64,000 bases of DNA, taken from contig NZ_JAWHTD010000004.1 of the NCBI RefSeq assembly GCF_032586235.1, positions 124,001 to 188,000 on the forward strand, read 5' to 3'. Positions 17,175 through 25,734 of the stretch are shown piece by piece. Below the pieces are notes generated by a model. The model was not told the origin of the DNA. It worked only from the letters and a program-made list of their open reading frames with translations, and made no database searches. Every line of letters begins with the position of its first letter. Position 1 is the stretch's first letter. A program made the translations under genes and the position numbers. The stretch comes from Aestuariicoccus sp032586235. Lineage in GTDB: Bacteria; Pseudomonadota; Alphaproteobacteria; Rhodobacterales; Rhodobacteraceae.

Positions 17175-18568
17175 CAGGCGCGCTCCTCTGTCTGCAGATT
17201 GTCGATGGCGGATCGGGCCTGGCGCGGGGCGAGGCCGAAAAGAACGATCGCGGGGCCGGAGAGCTGCGCCGCGCCGAGATCGGCGGGCAGGCTGGCCAGC
17301 GTGGCCGCCAATACGCGCTCATCTGGGCGCGAGGCGTTCTCGACCACCGTGACCGGCGTGGAAGGGTCGGCGCCATGCATCATCAGCCGCCCCTGGATGA
17401 ACCGGGCCGCCTTCTTGCCCATGTAGATCGCCGCCACCGCGCCGGGCCGGGCGAGCCCGCGCCAGTCGTGATCGGCGAAACCTTCCATGTCGTGGCCGGT
17501 CAGCAGCCGCAGATCGGCGTTGCGGCCGCGTTTGGTCAGGCTCTGGCCGATCCCGGCGACCGCGGCGGAGGCCGAGGTGATGCCGGGCACGATGTGCCAG
17601 CCGATCCCGGCCTCCGACACCGCCTCGAGCTCTTCGTCGAGCCGGCCGAAGACCGTAGCGTCACCGGATTTCAGCCGCACGACCTGAGCGCCCGCCCGGG
17701 CATGTTCGACGATCAGCGCGTTGATGTCGGCCTGCTGCATCGAAGGGCCGAAGCCTTCCTTGCCAGCGTCGATCAGAACCGCCTCGCGCCGGGCCAGCTC
17801 GAGGATCGCCGGAGAGATCAGCCGGTCGTGGATCACCACGTCCGCCGTATCGAGCGCGCGGCGGGCCTTGAGGGTCAGCAACTCCGGATCGCCGGGGCCC
17901 GCGCCGACAAAGGCCACGTGGCCCGGGCGCGCGGCGGCGTCGAGATGGCGCGAGAGCAGATCGTCGAGGGTTTCGCGGGCTTCTTCCTCGCTCCGCGCCA
18001 GTGCGCGGGGGCCCTCGTTGAAATAGAACTCCGACCAGAAGGCACGCCGCGCCCGGCCCATCGGCAGCGCCTCGGCCACCTTACGGAAGGCCTGTCCGAT
18101 GCGGGCGAGACGGCCGAGCGTTGCGGGCAGCCGCGCCTCGATATCGCCCTTGATGGCGCGGGCCAGCACCGGGGCCGCGCCTTCGGTGCCGATGGCGACG
18201 GTCACCGGATCGCGGTCGACCATGGCGGGCGTGATGAACTGGCTGTCGGTCAGGTTGTCGACGATATTGGCCAGCGCGCCGTCGGCCCGGGCCAGCGCGG
18301 CGGTGCGGGCATCCTCGACCGGATCCTCATCGGCGGCGTAGAAGAGCACTGCGCAGGTGGCGTCGCCGGGCTCCATCCGACGACGCTGTAGGGTGAGCCG
18401 CCCTTGCGCGTGCCAGGCCTCGATCTCGGGCGCGGGGTCGGGGGCGAAGACGGTGACATGCGCCTCGGTCTTGAGCAGCAGCCGCAGCTTGGCCAGCGCC
18501 GCGCCGCCGCCGCCCGAGAGCACCACCCGGCGCCCGGCCAGCGCCACGAAGATCGGAAAATGTTTCAT
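17174..18568 (-). CDS. cysG: siroheme synthase (multifunctional CysG)
   Basis: The 464-residue fusion makes siroheme from uroporphyrinogen III. The N-terminal NAD domain (about 1-115) carries VVLSGGGGAALAKLRLLL and is followed by the dimerisation part of the dehydrogenase/ferrochelatase. The C-terminal methyltransferase (from about 216) shows GAGPGDPELLTLKA, DVVIHDRLIS, LKSGDATVFGR and VPGITSA. It is the first gene of the minus-strand operon with DUF2849, cysI, cysH and DUF934, and supplies the cofactor of CysI. An Lrp-family gene diverges from it across an AT-rich 150-base spacer. Confidence 0.94.
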   Translation of the reverse strand: MKHFPIFVALAGRRVVLSGGGGAALAKLRLLLKTEAHVTVFAPDPAPEIEAWHAQGRLTLQRRRMEPGDATCAVLFYAADEDPVEDARTAALARADGALANIVDNLTDSQFITPAMVDRDPVTVAIGTEGAAPVLARAIKGDIEARLPATLGRLARIGQAFRKVAEALPMGRARRAFWSEFYFNEGPRALARSEEEARETLDDLLSRHLDAAARPGHVAFVGAGPGDPELLTLKARRALDTADVVIHDRLISPAILELARREAVLIDAGKEGFGPSMQQADINALIVEHARAGAQVVRLKSGDATVFGRLDEELEAVSEAGIGWHIVPGITSASAAVAGIGQSLTKRGRNADLRLLTGHDMEGFADHDWRGLARPGAVAAIYMGKKAARFIQGRLMMHGADPSTPVTVVENASRPDERVLAATLASLPADLGAAQLSGPAIVLFGLAPRQARSAIDNLQTEERA

Positions 18569-18606
18569 ATCGCGGCCCTCTCACACGCATTTCTTGTTTT
18601 TAAATT

Positions 18607-18661
18607 AGAATATTGTTCTGTAATTTATCCAGATGTCTGGAAAAACAAGAACGTATGTTCT
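18607..18661. promoter_or_regulatory. two related inverted repeats between cysG and the Lrp gene
   Basis: AGAATATTGTTCT (18607-18619) and AGAACGTATGTTCT (18648-18661) are near-identical dyads (AGAA, spacer, TTCT) with centres about 41 bases apart, roughly four helical turns. They sit in an AT-rich divergent promoter region. Lrp/AsnC proteins bind such phased, weakly conserved dyads, so these are candidate sites for the adjacent regulator. Confidence 0.5.
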
Positions 18662-18718
18662 AAGTGATCTCACGAAGCAGGCATTTGTTTCACTGCCGCC
18701 AAGATCGAAGGACAGCCG

Positions 18719-19174
18719 ATGCGCATCGACGAGACCGACCGAAAAATCCTTTCCGAGCTGCAACGCGACGCCAGCCAGTCGCTGGACGAAATCGCCAAAT
18801 CCGTGGGGTCCTCGAAGACGCCGGTATGGAATCGCATCCGCAAGCTGCGCGAGGCCGGGGTGATCGGCGCGCAGACCGTGCTGCTGGACGCCGAGGCGCT
18901 GGGGTTCGAGGCCTGCTTCTTCGTGCTGATCCGCACCTCCGAGCACGAGGCCGAGTGGCAGGCGCGGTTCCTCAAGGCTCTCAAGGCCCGGCCCGAGGTG
19001 CAGGAGGCGCACCGGCTGGCGGGGGATATCGACTATATCCTCAAGGTCCGGGTGAAAAACGCGCGCGCCTACGACGCCTTCTATCAGGCGCTGATCTCGG
19101 AGGTGAAAGTGCACAATGTCACAGCACTTTTGTCGATGGAAGAGATCAAGGCCACCACCGCCTTGCCCCTCTGA
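18719..19174 (+). CDS. Lrp/AsnC family transcriptional regulator
   Basis: A 151-residue protein with the classic layout: an N-terminal helix-turn-helix (MRIDETDRKILSELQRDA, then LDEIAKSVGSSKTPVWNRIRKL, about 5-45) and a C-terminal RAM ligand-binding domain (VQEAHRLAGDIDYILKVRV and LLSMEEIKATTALPL). It is divergent from cysG, so it probably controls the sulfur operon and itself; the effector (for example cysteine or another amino acid) is unknown. Two phased dyads in the shared promoter (18607-18661) are likely binding sites. A compound repeat follows the gene. Confidence 0.9.
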   Translation: MRIDETDRKILSELQRDASQSLDEIAKSVGSSKTPVWNRIRKLREAGVIGAQTVLLDAEALGFEACFFVLIRTSEHEAEWQARFLKALKARPEVQEAHRLAGDIDYILKVRVKNARAYDAFYQALISEVKVHNVTALLSMEEIKATTALPL

Positions 19175-19184
19175 CCGGGCGGTC

Positions 19185-19372
19185 AAAAGGAGCGCTACCG
19201 CGCGCTTTCATTCCGCAAAAGTCGGAGTGACGCGTCATGCAGGCCATGGCCCTGGCGGCATCTGCGGGATTGCCTCCGGCGGGGATATTTGAGGATCGAT
19301 GAAGACGGGGGCGCGGCTCATGCTTTCACTGATCCCCAAATATCCCGGGGGGGTTGGGGGCTGGCCCCCCAT
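19185..19372. repeat. compound intergenic repeat, copy 1
   Basis: Two modules recur in the same order after dctM (27121-27285). Module 1 is a 37-base block around AAAGGAGCGCT and CATTCCGCAAAAG (19185-19221). Module 2 starts CTTTCACTGATCCC and continues AAATATCCCGGG with a GGGGGC/GCCCCC hairpin (19323-19372). An inverted partner of module 2 (GGGGATATTTG) begins near 19277. The 234-base gap holds nothing else. Confidence 0.75.
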
Positions 19373-19408
19373 CCGGCCTTGGGGGAGGCGCCGCCGGCCG
19401 ATTAGTGC

Positions 19409-20581
19409 TCAGCGGTCGATGCAGAGCGCCTCCAGCCCATGGAAGTGGTAGCTGTTGGCGTGTTGTGGCAGATCGGCCAGCCGCATTCCCGGCAGGCGCG
19501 CGAAGAGGATGGGCAGGGCGATCTGCAATTCCAGCCGGGCGAGCGGCGCGCCGACGCAGAAATGCAGCCCGCCGCCGAAGCTGACGTGATTTGGCCTGGC
19601 GCGTTGCGGGTCGAATCTGTCCGGGGCGCCGAAGACCGCCCCGTCGCGGTTGGCTGAGGCCAGCAGCAGCGCCACCCGGTCGCCGCGCCGGAAGCGGTTG
19701 CCGAAAAGCTCGACCTCCTCATAGGCGTAGCGGGTGAACATGTGCAGCGGCGGGTCGAAGCGCAGGACTTCCTCGGTCACGGCCTCGGCGCTGTCTTCGG
19801 TGACCGTAAGGCCGCGTTCCAGCAGCGCCTTGAGCCCGTTGCCGAGCGTGTGCACCGTCGCCTCGTGGCCGGCGTTGAGCAGCAGGATGCAGGTGGTGAT
19901 GAGCTCTTCGGTAGACAGCCGGTCGCCGTCTTCCGACGCGGCGATGAGATGGGTGATCAGGTCGTCGCGTGGCGCGCCGCGGCGGCGGTCGATGTAATCG
20001 GTCAGGAAGGCGGCGAAGTCGCCGGCGGCGCGGGCGGCGGCGTCCTCGACCGCGCGGTCGCGGCGGGCCTGGTACATCGCCACCATGGCGTTGGACCAGG
20101 CCAAAAGCTGCGGGGCCATGTTGCGGGGCACGCCGAGCAGGTCGGCGATCACGATCACCGGCAGTTGCTGGCAGAAGGCGGGCAACAGATCGACGGGGCC
20201 CTCGGGCAGATCGTCGATCAGCCGGTGGCAGAGCGTGGCGATCTCGGGCCCCAGGGCGGCGATTCGGCGCGAGGTGAAGGCGCGCAGCACAAGGCCGCGC
20301 AGGCGGGTGTGGCGGGGCGGTTGGAGCTCGAGCATGGAATGCGCCTCGATCCGGTAGAAGGGCGCGAGGTGGGCGGGGATGTCCGGGGCAAGCTCGGCCG
20401 GAACCTCGCGGCCGAAGCGGCGGTCGCGCAGGAGCGCGTGCACCGCGCGGTGCGTGGCGGCGCAGGGCATGGCGTAATCCTCCCACCAGACCAGATCGCC
20501 CCCGGCGCGCAGGGTGTCGTAGAACGGGTAGGGGTTCTGGACGAAGGCGGGGTCGGTCGGGGATTGGCGGACATGCTGCAT
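19409..20581 (-). CDS. cytochrome P450
   Basis: A 390-residue soluble bacterial P450 that hydroxylates an unknown substrate with O2 and two electrons. The I-helix oxygen motif is AGHEAT (237-242), the K-helix ExxR is E271-R274, and the heme loop is FGGGLHFCVG (335-344) with C342 as the iron ligand. The start at 20581 gives normal length; longer in-frame starts upstream run through the divergent kinase gene and are rejected. No ferredoxin or ferredoxin reductase gene is adjacent, though fpr is 6 kb away. The gene diverges from the sensor kinase gene with only 59 bases between them, so they share a promoter region. Confidence 0.92.
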   Translation of the reverse strand: MQHVRQSPTDPAFVQNPYPFYDTLRAGGDLVWWEDYAMPCAATHRAVHALLRDRRFGREVPAELAPDIPAHLAPFYRIEAHSMLELQPPRHTRLRGLVLRAFTSRRIAALGPEIATLCHRLIDDLPEGPVDLLPAFCQQLPVIVIADLLGVPRNMAPQLLAWSNAMVAMYQARRDRAVEDAAARAAGDFAAFLTDYIDRRRGAPRDDLITHLIAASEDGDRLSTEELITTCILLLNAGHEATVHTLGNGLKALLERGLTVTEDSAEAVTEEVLRFDPPLHMFTRYAYEEVELFGNRFRRGDRVALLLASANRDGAVFGAPDRFDPQRARPNHVSFGGGLHFCVGAPLARLELQIALPILFARLPGMRLADLPQHANSYHFHGLEALCIDR

Positions 20582-20640
20582 GACGCGAAGCTGACGCTTG
20601 GCGCTGGCCTTGGCAAGGCGGCTGTTGCTATGCAGGGGAC

Positions 20641-22371
20641 ATGAGATCAAAACTGGGGATCGCGGCCATCTATCTGGCTGCCGTTGCGGGGCTGACGGCG
20701 GCGGTCTGGGGCTATGGCTACGGCCAGGCGCTGGATCAGGCGGCGGCGCGCGGCAGGGCCGACCTTGCGCTGGCCGCCGACCGGCTGGTGACCCAGTTGC
20801 AGCGTTACCGGGAGACGGCGGTGCTGATGTCGGATCATCCGGTTCTGTCGGCGCTGCACGGTGGCGCCCCGCGCGCAGCGGCGGATGCGCTGCTGCTCGA
20901 GACCGCCGACAAGACCGCAGCCCTGACCGCCTATTACGCCGACCCCGGCGGGCGGGTGCTGGCCTCGGCGCACGGGATCGCGCCCGAGGGGCTGGCGGAG
21001 GCCGGCTATTTCCGCCGCGCACTGCAAGGCGCGCTTGGGGCCGAGCACGGGTCGAGCGCGGGGTTTTCGCGCCGGGCCTATTCCTTTGCGGCGCCGTCCT
21101 TTGGCCCCGACGGCACGGTGCTTGGCGTGCTGGTGGTGGTGGTGGATATCGACAACCTGGAGCAGGATTGGCGGGGCTCGTGGCCGGCGGTCTATTTCAC
21201 CGACCGCAGCGGACAGGTCTTCGTGACGAACCGCTCGGAGATGTTGTTCTGGCGCCGTGTGCCCGGCGGGATGGAGACCGCGGGCGGCTTGATCGGCGTC
21301 GACCGGCAGGACGTGGGCGGGCACGAGATCTGGCATCAGGCGCTGAGCGCCTACGTGCCGCAAGCGGCGCTGCATCTGGAGCGCGACCTGCCGGTGATCG
21401 GCATGCTGGGCGAGGTGCTGGTCGATGTGGCCCCGGCGCGGCGGCTGGCGGGGCTGCAGGCGGCGGCGATGGCGGCGCTTTGTCTGTTCTTCGGGGCGCT
21501 CTTGTGGCTGGCCACGGAACGGCGGCGGGCGCTGAGCGCGGCCAATGCGGTGCTCGAGGACAGGGTGCAGCAGCGCACGCGGGCGCTGGAGAGTTCGAAC
21601 GCAGCGCTCAGGCGCGAGGTGACCGAGCGGCAGGAGGCCGAGGCGGCGCTGAAGCGCGCCCAGGCCGAGCTGGTGCAGGCGGGCAAGCTGAGTGCGCTGG
21701 GGCAGATGTCGGCGGGGATCAGCCACGAGCTGAACCAGCCGCTGATGGCGATCCAGCAATATGCCGAGAACGGCGCGCAGTTTCTGGCGCGGGGGCAGGC
21801 CGACAGAGCCGAGGGAAACCTGACGCGGATCGCCAAGATGGCGGCGCGCATGGCGCGGATCATTCGCAGCCTGCGCGCCTTTGCCCGCCAGGAGGCGCAG
21901 CCGATGGGGCGGGTCGATCTGGGCGCGGTGATCGGCCAGGCGATCGAGCTGACCGAGGCGCGGCTGGCGGCGGACGGCATCCGGCTCGACTGGGTCCCGC
22001 CGGACCGGCCGGTGCTGGCCTATGGCGGCGAGGTGCGGCTGGCGCAGGTTCTGACCAACCTCATCACCAATGCCGCCGATGCGATGGCCGAGAGCCCCGA
22101 GAAATGCATCCGCATCGCGGTGGAGGACGGCGCGCGGCTGGCGGTGACGGTGCGCGACACCGGGCCGGGGATCACCGAGCCCGAGAAGATCTTCGATCCG
22201 TTCTATTCCACCAAGAGTGTGGGCAGTTCCGAGGGCATGGGGCTGGGGCTGTCGATTTCCTACGGGCTGGTGCAAAGCTTTGGCGGCGCGATCCGGGGGG
22301 CCAATTGCGCGGACGGCGGGGCGGTGTTCACGGTCGAGCTCGATCCCTGGCGCGAGGAGGCGGCGGCATGA
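20641..22371 (+). CDS. dctB: C4-dicarboxylate sensor histidine kinase, DctB-like
   Basis: A 576-residue membrane kinase. A first membrane segment (about 5-25) is followed by a periplasmic double-PAS-like sensor domain (30-280), a second membrane segment (about 283-303), a coiled coil and the kinase core. The H-box is GISHELNQPL with H362, the N-box is LITNAADAM, and the G-boxes are DTGPGI and GMGLGLSISY. This is the layout of DctB, which senses succinate, malate or fumarate. The response-regulator gene follows after 58 bases and a TRAP transporter after that, which supports the name; a different organic acid is possible. Confidence 0.87.
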   Translation: MRSKLGIAAIYLAAVAGLTAAVWGYGYGQALDQAAARGRADLALAADRLVTQLQRYRETAVLMSDHPVLSALHGGAPRAAADALLLETADKTAALTAYYADPGGRVLASAHGIAPEGLAEAGYFRRALQGALGAEHGSSAGFSRRAYSFAAPSFGPDGTVLGVLVVVVDIDNLEQDWRGSWPAVYFTDRSGQVFVTNRSEMLFWRRVPGGMETAGGLIGVDRQDVGGHEIWHQALSAYVPQAALHLERDLPVIGMLGEVLVDVAPARRLAGLQAAAMAALCLFFGALLWLATERRRALSAANAVLEDRVQQRTRALESSNAALRREVTERQEAEAALKRAQAELVQAGKLSALGQMSAGISHELNQPLMAIQQYAENGAQFLARGQADRAEGNLTRIAKMAARMARIIRSLRAFARQEAQPMGRVDLGAVIGQAIELTEARLAADGIRLDWVPPDRPVLAYGGEVRLAQVLTNLITNAADAMAESPEKCIRIAVEDGARLAVTVRDTGPGITEPEKIFDPFYSTKSVGSSEGMGLGLSISYGLVQSFGGAIRGANCADGGAVFTVELDPWREEAAA

Positions 22372-22429
22372 CGTGCGCCGCTCGCGCCAGGGCGCATCGC
22401 CCCGCCCGCCATCCCGTGGAGGTTTGCGC

Positions 22430-23653
22430 ATGAGCGATCCGATTCTGTTGGTCGACGACGATGCCGCGGTGCGCGAGGCGCTGGTGCAGACGCTGGAGCT
22501 GGCCGATCTGTCGCCGATCGCGGCGGGGTCGTTCGTCGAGGCCAAGGACCGGATCACGCCCGAGTTCGAGGGTGTCATCGTGTCCGACATCCGGATGCCG
22601 GGGCGCGACGGGTTCCACCTGCTGACCTATGCGCGAGAGCGGGACGCCGATCTGCCGGTCATTCTGCTGACCGGCGAGGGCGACATTCCCATGGCGGTGC
22701 GCGCGATGGGCGAGGGGGCGTTCGATTTCCTGGAAAAGCCCTGCGCGGCCGAGGATCTGCTGGCGGTGATCCGGCGGGCGCTGAAAACACGGCGGCTGGT
22801 GATGGAGAACCGCCGCCTCAAGGCGCAGCTGGAGACAGGCGATCCGGCGGCGCGGATGCTGTTCGGCGATTCGGCCCGCGCCGAGGCCTTGCGCGCACAG
22901 GTGCGCGCGGCGGCGCAGGCGGGCACGGATGTGCTGGTCAGCGGCGCGCCCGGCAGCGGCATTTCCAAGGTGGCCGAGGTGGTGCATCTGAGCTCGGCCC
23001 GCGCCAAGCGGCCGTTTGTCAAGCGCGCGGCCGCGGGGCTGGAGCGCGCGGCGCTGACGCAGGTCTGGGCCGAGGCCGAGGGCGGCACGGTCTTTCTGGA
23101 CGAGATCGCCAGCCTGCCGACCGACAGCCAGCTGGCGCTGGCCGACGCGCTGGACAGTGGCGGCGCGCGGCTGATCGCGGGCAGCACGCGGGATCTGAGC
23201 CGCGCGGTCGAGACCGGCGCGCTGATGGCCGAGCTATTCTACCGGCTGGACGTGATGCGCGTGCATGTCCCGGCGCTGGCGGAGCGGCCCGAGGATATCC
23301 CCATACTCTTTCGCCATTACGTCGCGCAGGCTGCCGAGCAGGCGGGCCTGCCCGCGCCCGAGGTGGGCGAGGAGGTGATCGCCGACATCGTGGCGCGCGA
23401 CTGGCCGGGCAATGCGCGGGCGCTGATGAGCCATGCCATGCGCTTTGTGCTGGGCGTGGCCGACAGTGCGGCGGGTACGCCGGGCCTGGGGCTCAACGAG
23501 CGTCTGGCGCAGGTGGAACGGTCGCTTCTGGCCGAGGCGCTGCGCGGCGCCGGAGGGCAGGCCAGTGCCGCCGCCGAGGCGCTGCGGCTGCCGCGCAAGA
23601 CCTTCTATGACAAGCTGGCGAAATACGGGCTGAAGCCCGAGCAGTTCCGTTAA
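22430..23653 (+). CDS. DctD-like response regulator lacking the GAFTGA loop
   Basis: A 407-residue protein with a receiver domain (phospho-acceptor D53 in VSDIRMPG), an AAA+ domain and a C-terminal Fis-type helix-turn-helix (ASAAAEALRLPRKTFYDKL). It resembles DctD but is degenerate. Walker A reads GAPGSGIS, without the lysine. The whole stretch that normally carries GAFTGA, the sigma-54 contact loop, is missing between PFVKRAAAGLERAAL and the intact GGTVFLDEI. It therefore probably cannot drive sigma-54 polymerase; Rhodobacter capsulatus NtrC is a known GAFTGA-less activator working with sigma-70. The start at 22430 has GGAGG nearby. Confidence 0.88.
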   Translation: MSDPILLVDDDAAVREALVQTLELADLSPIAAGSFVEAKDRITPEFEGVIVSDIRMPGRDGFHLLTYARERDADLPVILLTGEGDIPMAVRAMGEGAFDFLEKPCAAEDLLAVIRRALKTRRLVMENRRLKAQLETGDPAARMLFGDSARAEALRAQVRAAAQAGTDVLVSGAPGSGISKVAEVVHLSSARAKRPFVKRAAAGLERAALTQVWAEAEGGTVFLDEIASLPTDSQLALADALDSGGARLIAGSTRDLSRAVETGALMAELFYRLDVMRVHVPALAERPEDIPILFRHYVAQAAEQAGLPAPEVGEEVIADIVARDWPGNARALMSHAMRFVLGVADSAAGTPGLGLNERLAQVERSLLAEALRGAGGQASAAAEALRLPRKTFYDKLAKYGLKPEQFR

Positions 23654-23693
23654 GGCGCGGGGCGGATTCGCGTTTGTGCAGAGTGCCCGGAAT

Positions 23694-23745
23694 TTGTGCG
23701 GAAATCCGCACAAGCGGAAATCCGCGCTGTGCGGAATCTCGCACA
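23694..23745 (+). promoter_or_regulatory. three phased palindromes upstream of dctP
   Basis: TTGTGCGGAAATCCGCACAA (23694-23713), GCGGAAATCCGC (23714-23725) and TGTGCGGAATCTCGCACA (23728-23745) are centred about 16 and 17 bases apart. They lie between the DctD-like gene and dctP, about 200-250 bases before the dctP start. They are the likely binding array of the DctD-like regulator (inference). Confidence 0.65.
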
Positions 23746-23798
23746 GATTGCGGCCGGACGCCGTCAATCCGCATGAGGGACCGCTTGCAAGTGTTTGA

Positions 23799-23804
23799 TA
23801 TAAA
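23799..23804 (+). promoter_or_regulatory. candidate sigma-70 -10 element of dctP
   Basis: TATAAA within GATATAAAAT is the only strong AT-rich box in the region and stands 54 bases after the palindrome array. No good -35 is found 17 bases upstream and no -24/-12 (TGGCAC-N5-TTGC) spacing fits, which suits an activator-dependent sigma-70 promoter. Confidence 0.45.
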
Positions 23805-23941
23805 ATAACCTTCCAAATTGGTGGCGCTACCATTTCACGAAGGCTTGATGGCGCGGCGGCGGTGCCGTTCCCTACGCCGCAGCGGTGCGTTCCCGGGAGG
23901 GGGGCGCCCGTCCGAATGAACAACGTTCCGGGAGGACACCC

Positions 23942-24946
23942 ATGAAGAAGTTTCTGATGAGCGCCGTTGCGGCGGCTGCGCTGATGACCGGCGGCAGCGC
24001 CGCGATGGCGGCCTGCGACGATGGCGAGATCGTCATCAAGTTCAGCCACGTGACCAACACCGACCGTCACCCCAAGGGCATCGCGGCGACGCTGCTTATG
24101 ACCCGCGTCAACGAAGAGATGAACGGCAAGGCTTGCATGGAGGTCTTCCCCAACTCGACGCTTTATAACGACGATCAGGTGCTGGAAGCGATGCTGCAGG
24201 GCGACGTCCAGCTGGCCGCGCCCTCGCTGTCGAAGTTCGAGCAGTTCACCAAGCAGTTCCGCATCTTCGACCTGCCCTTCATGTTCAAGAACATCGAGGC
24301 GGTGGATGCGTTCCAAAGCAGCGAGACCGGTCAGGCGATGAAGGAATCGATGACCCGCCGCGGCCTGCTGGGCCTGGCGTTCTGGCACAACGGCATGAAG
24401 CAGATGTCGGCCAACGTGCCGCTCAACGCGCCGACCGACGCCGACGGGCTGAAGTTCCGAGTGCAGAACTCGGACGTGCTCAAGGCGCAGATGGCCGCGC
24501 TTGGCGGCTCGCCCCAGCCGATGGCCTTTTCGGAAGTGTACGGCGCGCTGCAGACCGGCGTCGTGGACGGGCAGGAGAACACCTGGTCCAACATCTACGG
24601 CCAGAAGTTCTTTGAGGTGCAGGACGGCATCACCGAGACCAACCACGGCGTGATCGACTATCTGCTGGTCACCGGCACCGACTGGTGGGACGGGCTGGAC
24701 GCCGATGTGCGCGACCAGCTGGCGACGATCATCGAAGAGGTGACGACGGCGCGGAACTCTGAATCCTTCAAGGTGAACCAGGAAGCCAAGCAGGCGATCA
24801 TCGAGGCCGGCGGCACCGTGCGCGAGCTCTCGCCCGAGCAGCGCATGGCATGGGTCGACGCGATGAAGCCGGTCTGGGAGCAGTTCAAGGAAGACGTCGG
24901 TCAGGAGAACATCGACGCCGCCCAGGCGATCAACGCCGGGCTCTGA
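23942..24946 (+). CDS. dctP: TRAP transporter substrate-binding protein, DctP family
   Basis: A 334-residue periplasmic protein with a Sec signal peptide (MKKFLMSAVAAAALMTGGSAAMA, with cleavage near residue 23). The mature protein shows the DctP features FSHVTNTDRHPKG, LPFMFKN near residue 115, GLKFRVQNSDVLKAQMAALG (the arginine binds the substrate carboxylate) and GVVDGQENTWSNIY. It delivers an organic acid to the DctQM permease encoded next. GGGAGGA precedes the ATG. A strong hairpin after the stop (24965-24992) probably raises its level over the membrane subunits. The neighbouring two-component genes suggest a C4-dicarboxylate. Confidence 0.92.
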   Translation: MKKFLMSAVAAAALMTGGSAAMAACDDGEIVIKFSHVTNTDRHPKGIAATLLMTRVNEEMNGKACMEVFPNSTLYNDDQVLEAMLQGDVQLAAPSLSKFEQFTKQFRIFDLPFMFKNIEAVDAFQSSETGQAMKESMTRRGLLGLAFWHNGMKQMSANVPLNAPTDADGLKFRVQNSDVLKAQMAALGGSPQPMAFSEVYGALQTGVVDGQENTWSNIYGQKFFEVQDGITETNHGVIDYLLVTGTDWWDGLDADVRDQLATIIEEVTTARNSESFKVNQEAKQAIIEAGGTVRELSPEQRMAWVDAMKPVWEQFKEDVGQENIDAAQAINAGL

Positions 24947-24964
24947 TCCCAGAGTCGTGAAAAT

Positions 24965-24992
24965 GGCCCGGTCCCCGTGCGGGGGCCGGGCC
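24965..24992 (+). other. intercistronic hairpin between dctP and dctQ
   Basis: GGCCCGG, T and CCCC pair with GGGG, G and CCGGGCC around a GTGC loop (about 12 pairs with one G-T). There is no T-run, so it is more likely to protect the dctP mRNA end and dampen dctQM than to terminate fully. Confidence 0.65.
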
Positions 24993-25041
24993 GTATCGCC
25001 TGCCGCAAACGGCGGGAATTTCCGTAAAACGGGAGGGGGAC

Positions 25042-25731
25042 ATGTCGGGTCATTACCGGGCAGAGACTGTCTTGGGCCAGTTCGTCAACGAACTGGAAGA
25101 GACGTTCATCGCCATCATCCTCGGGCTGATGACGATCATCACCTTCATCAACGTGGTGCTGCGCTACGGCTTCAACACCGGCCTGATCTGGGGGCTGGAG
25201 ATGACGTCGTTCCTGTTCGCCTGGCTGGTGCTCTTCGGGGTCAGCTATGCGGTCAAGGTGACGGCGCATCTGGGCGTGGACGCGGTGATCAACGTGGTGC
25301 CGCCCAATGTGCGGCGGGTGCTGGTGCTGACGTCGGTTGCTGTCTGCGTGGCCTATGCGGCGCTCTTGATGAAAGGCGCGTGGGATTACTGGGCGAATTT
25401 CGCCAACCTGCCGCAGACCACCGGGCGCTGGTTCCCCACCGGGCTGGAAGAGATGAAGCGCACCTCTTATCGCGGCTGGTACGAGGTGGTCGACATTCCG
25501 TTCCCCGAGTGGCTGCGCTGGATCCAGCCGATCATGAACGAGGGCGAGGATTACGAGAAAATACCCCGCTTCATCCCCTATGCCATGCTGCCTTTCGGCG
25601 TCGCGCTGCTGCTTTTCCGCTTCATCCAGGCCGGTGTGCGCATCTGGCGGGGCCAGGCCGACAGCCTGATCGTCAGCCATGAGGCCGAAGACGCCGTCGA
25701 CGACGTCGCACATATGAACCGCGGGGACTGA
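25042..25731 (+). CDS. dctQ: TRAP transporter small permease, DctQ family
   Basis: A 229-residue inner-membrane protein with four predicted membrane segments (about 20-42, 54-75, 93-112 and a last one near 185-203). The N-terminal segment has the family pattern FIAIILGLMTIITFINVVLRYGFN. There is a polar stretch of about 60 residues between the third and fourth segments, containing FPEWLRWIQP. It forms the permease with the large DctM subunit, whose gene starts three bases after this stop codon. The start has GGGAGGGGG just upstream. Confidence 0.9.
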   Translation: MSGHYRAETVLGQFVNELEETFIAIILGLMTIITFINVVLRYGFNTGLIWGLEMTSFLFAWLVLFGVSYAVKVTAHLGVDAVINVVPPNVRRVLVLTSVAVCVAYAALLMKGAWDYWANFANLPQTTGRWFPTGLEEMKRTSYRGWYEVVDIPFPEWLRWIQPIMNEGEDYEKIPRFIPYAMLPFGVALLLFRFIQAGVRIWRGQADSLIVSHEAEDAVDDVAHMNRGD

Positions 25732-25734
25732 TCC

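Noticed and set aside
20582..21022. N-terminal extension of the P450
   Set aside because: It is proline/arginine-rich, antisense to the sensor kinase, and the P450 is of normal length from 20581.
23766..23790. Sigma-54 promoter upstream of dctP
   Set aside because: GG and TTGC are present but not at the required -24/-12 spacing.
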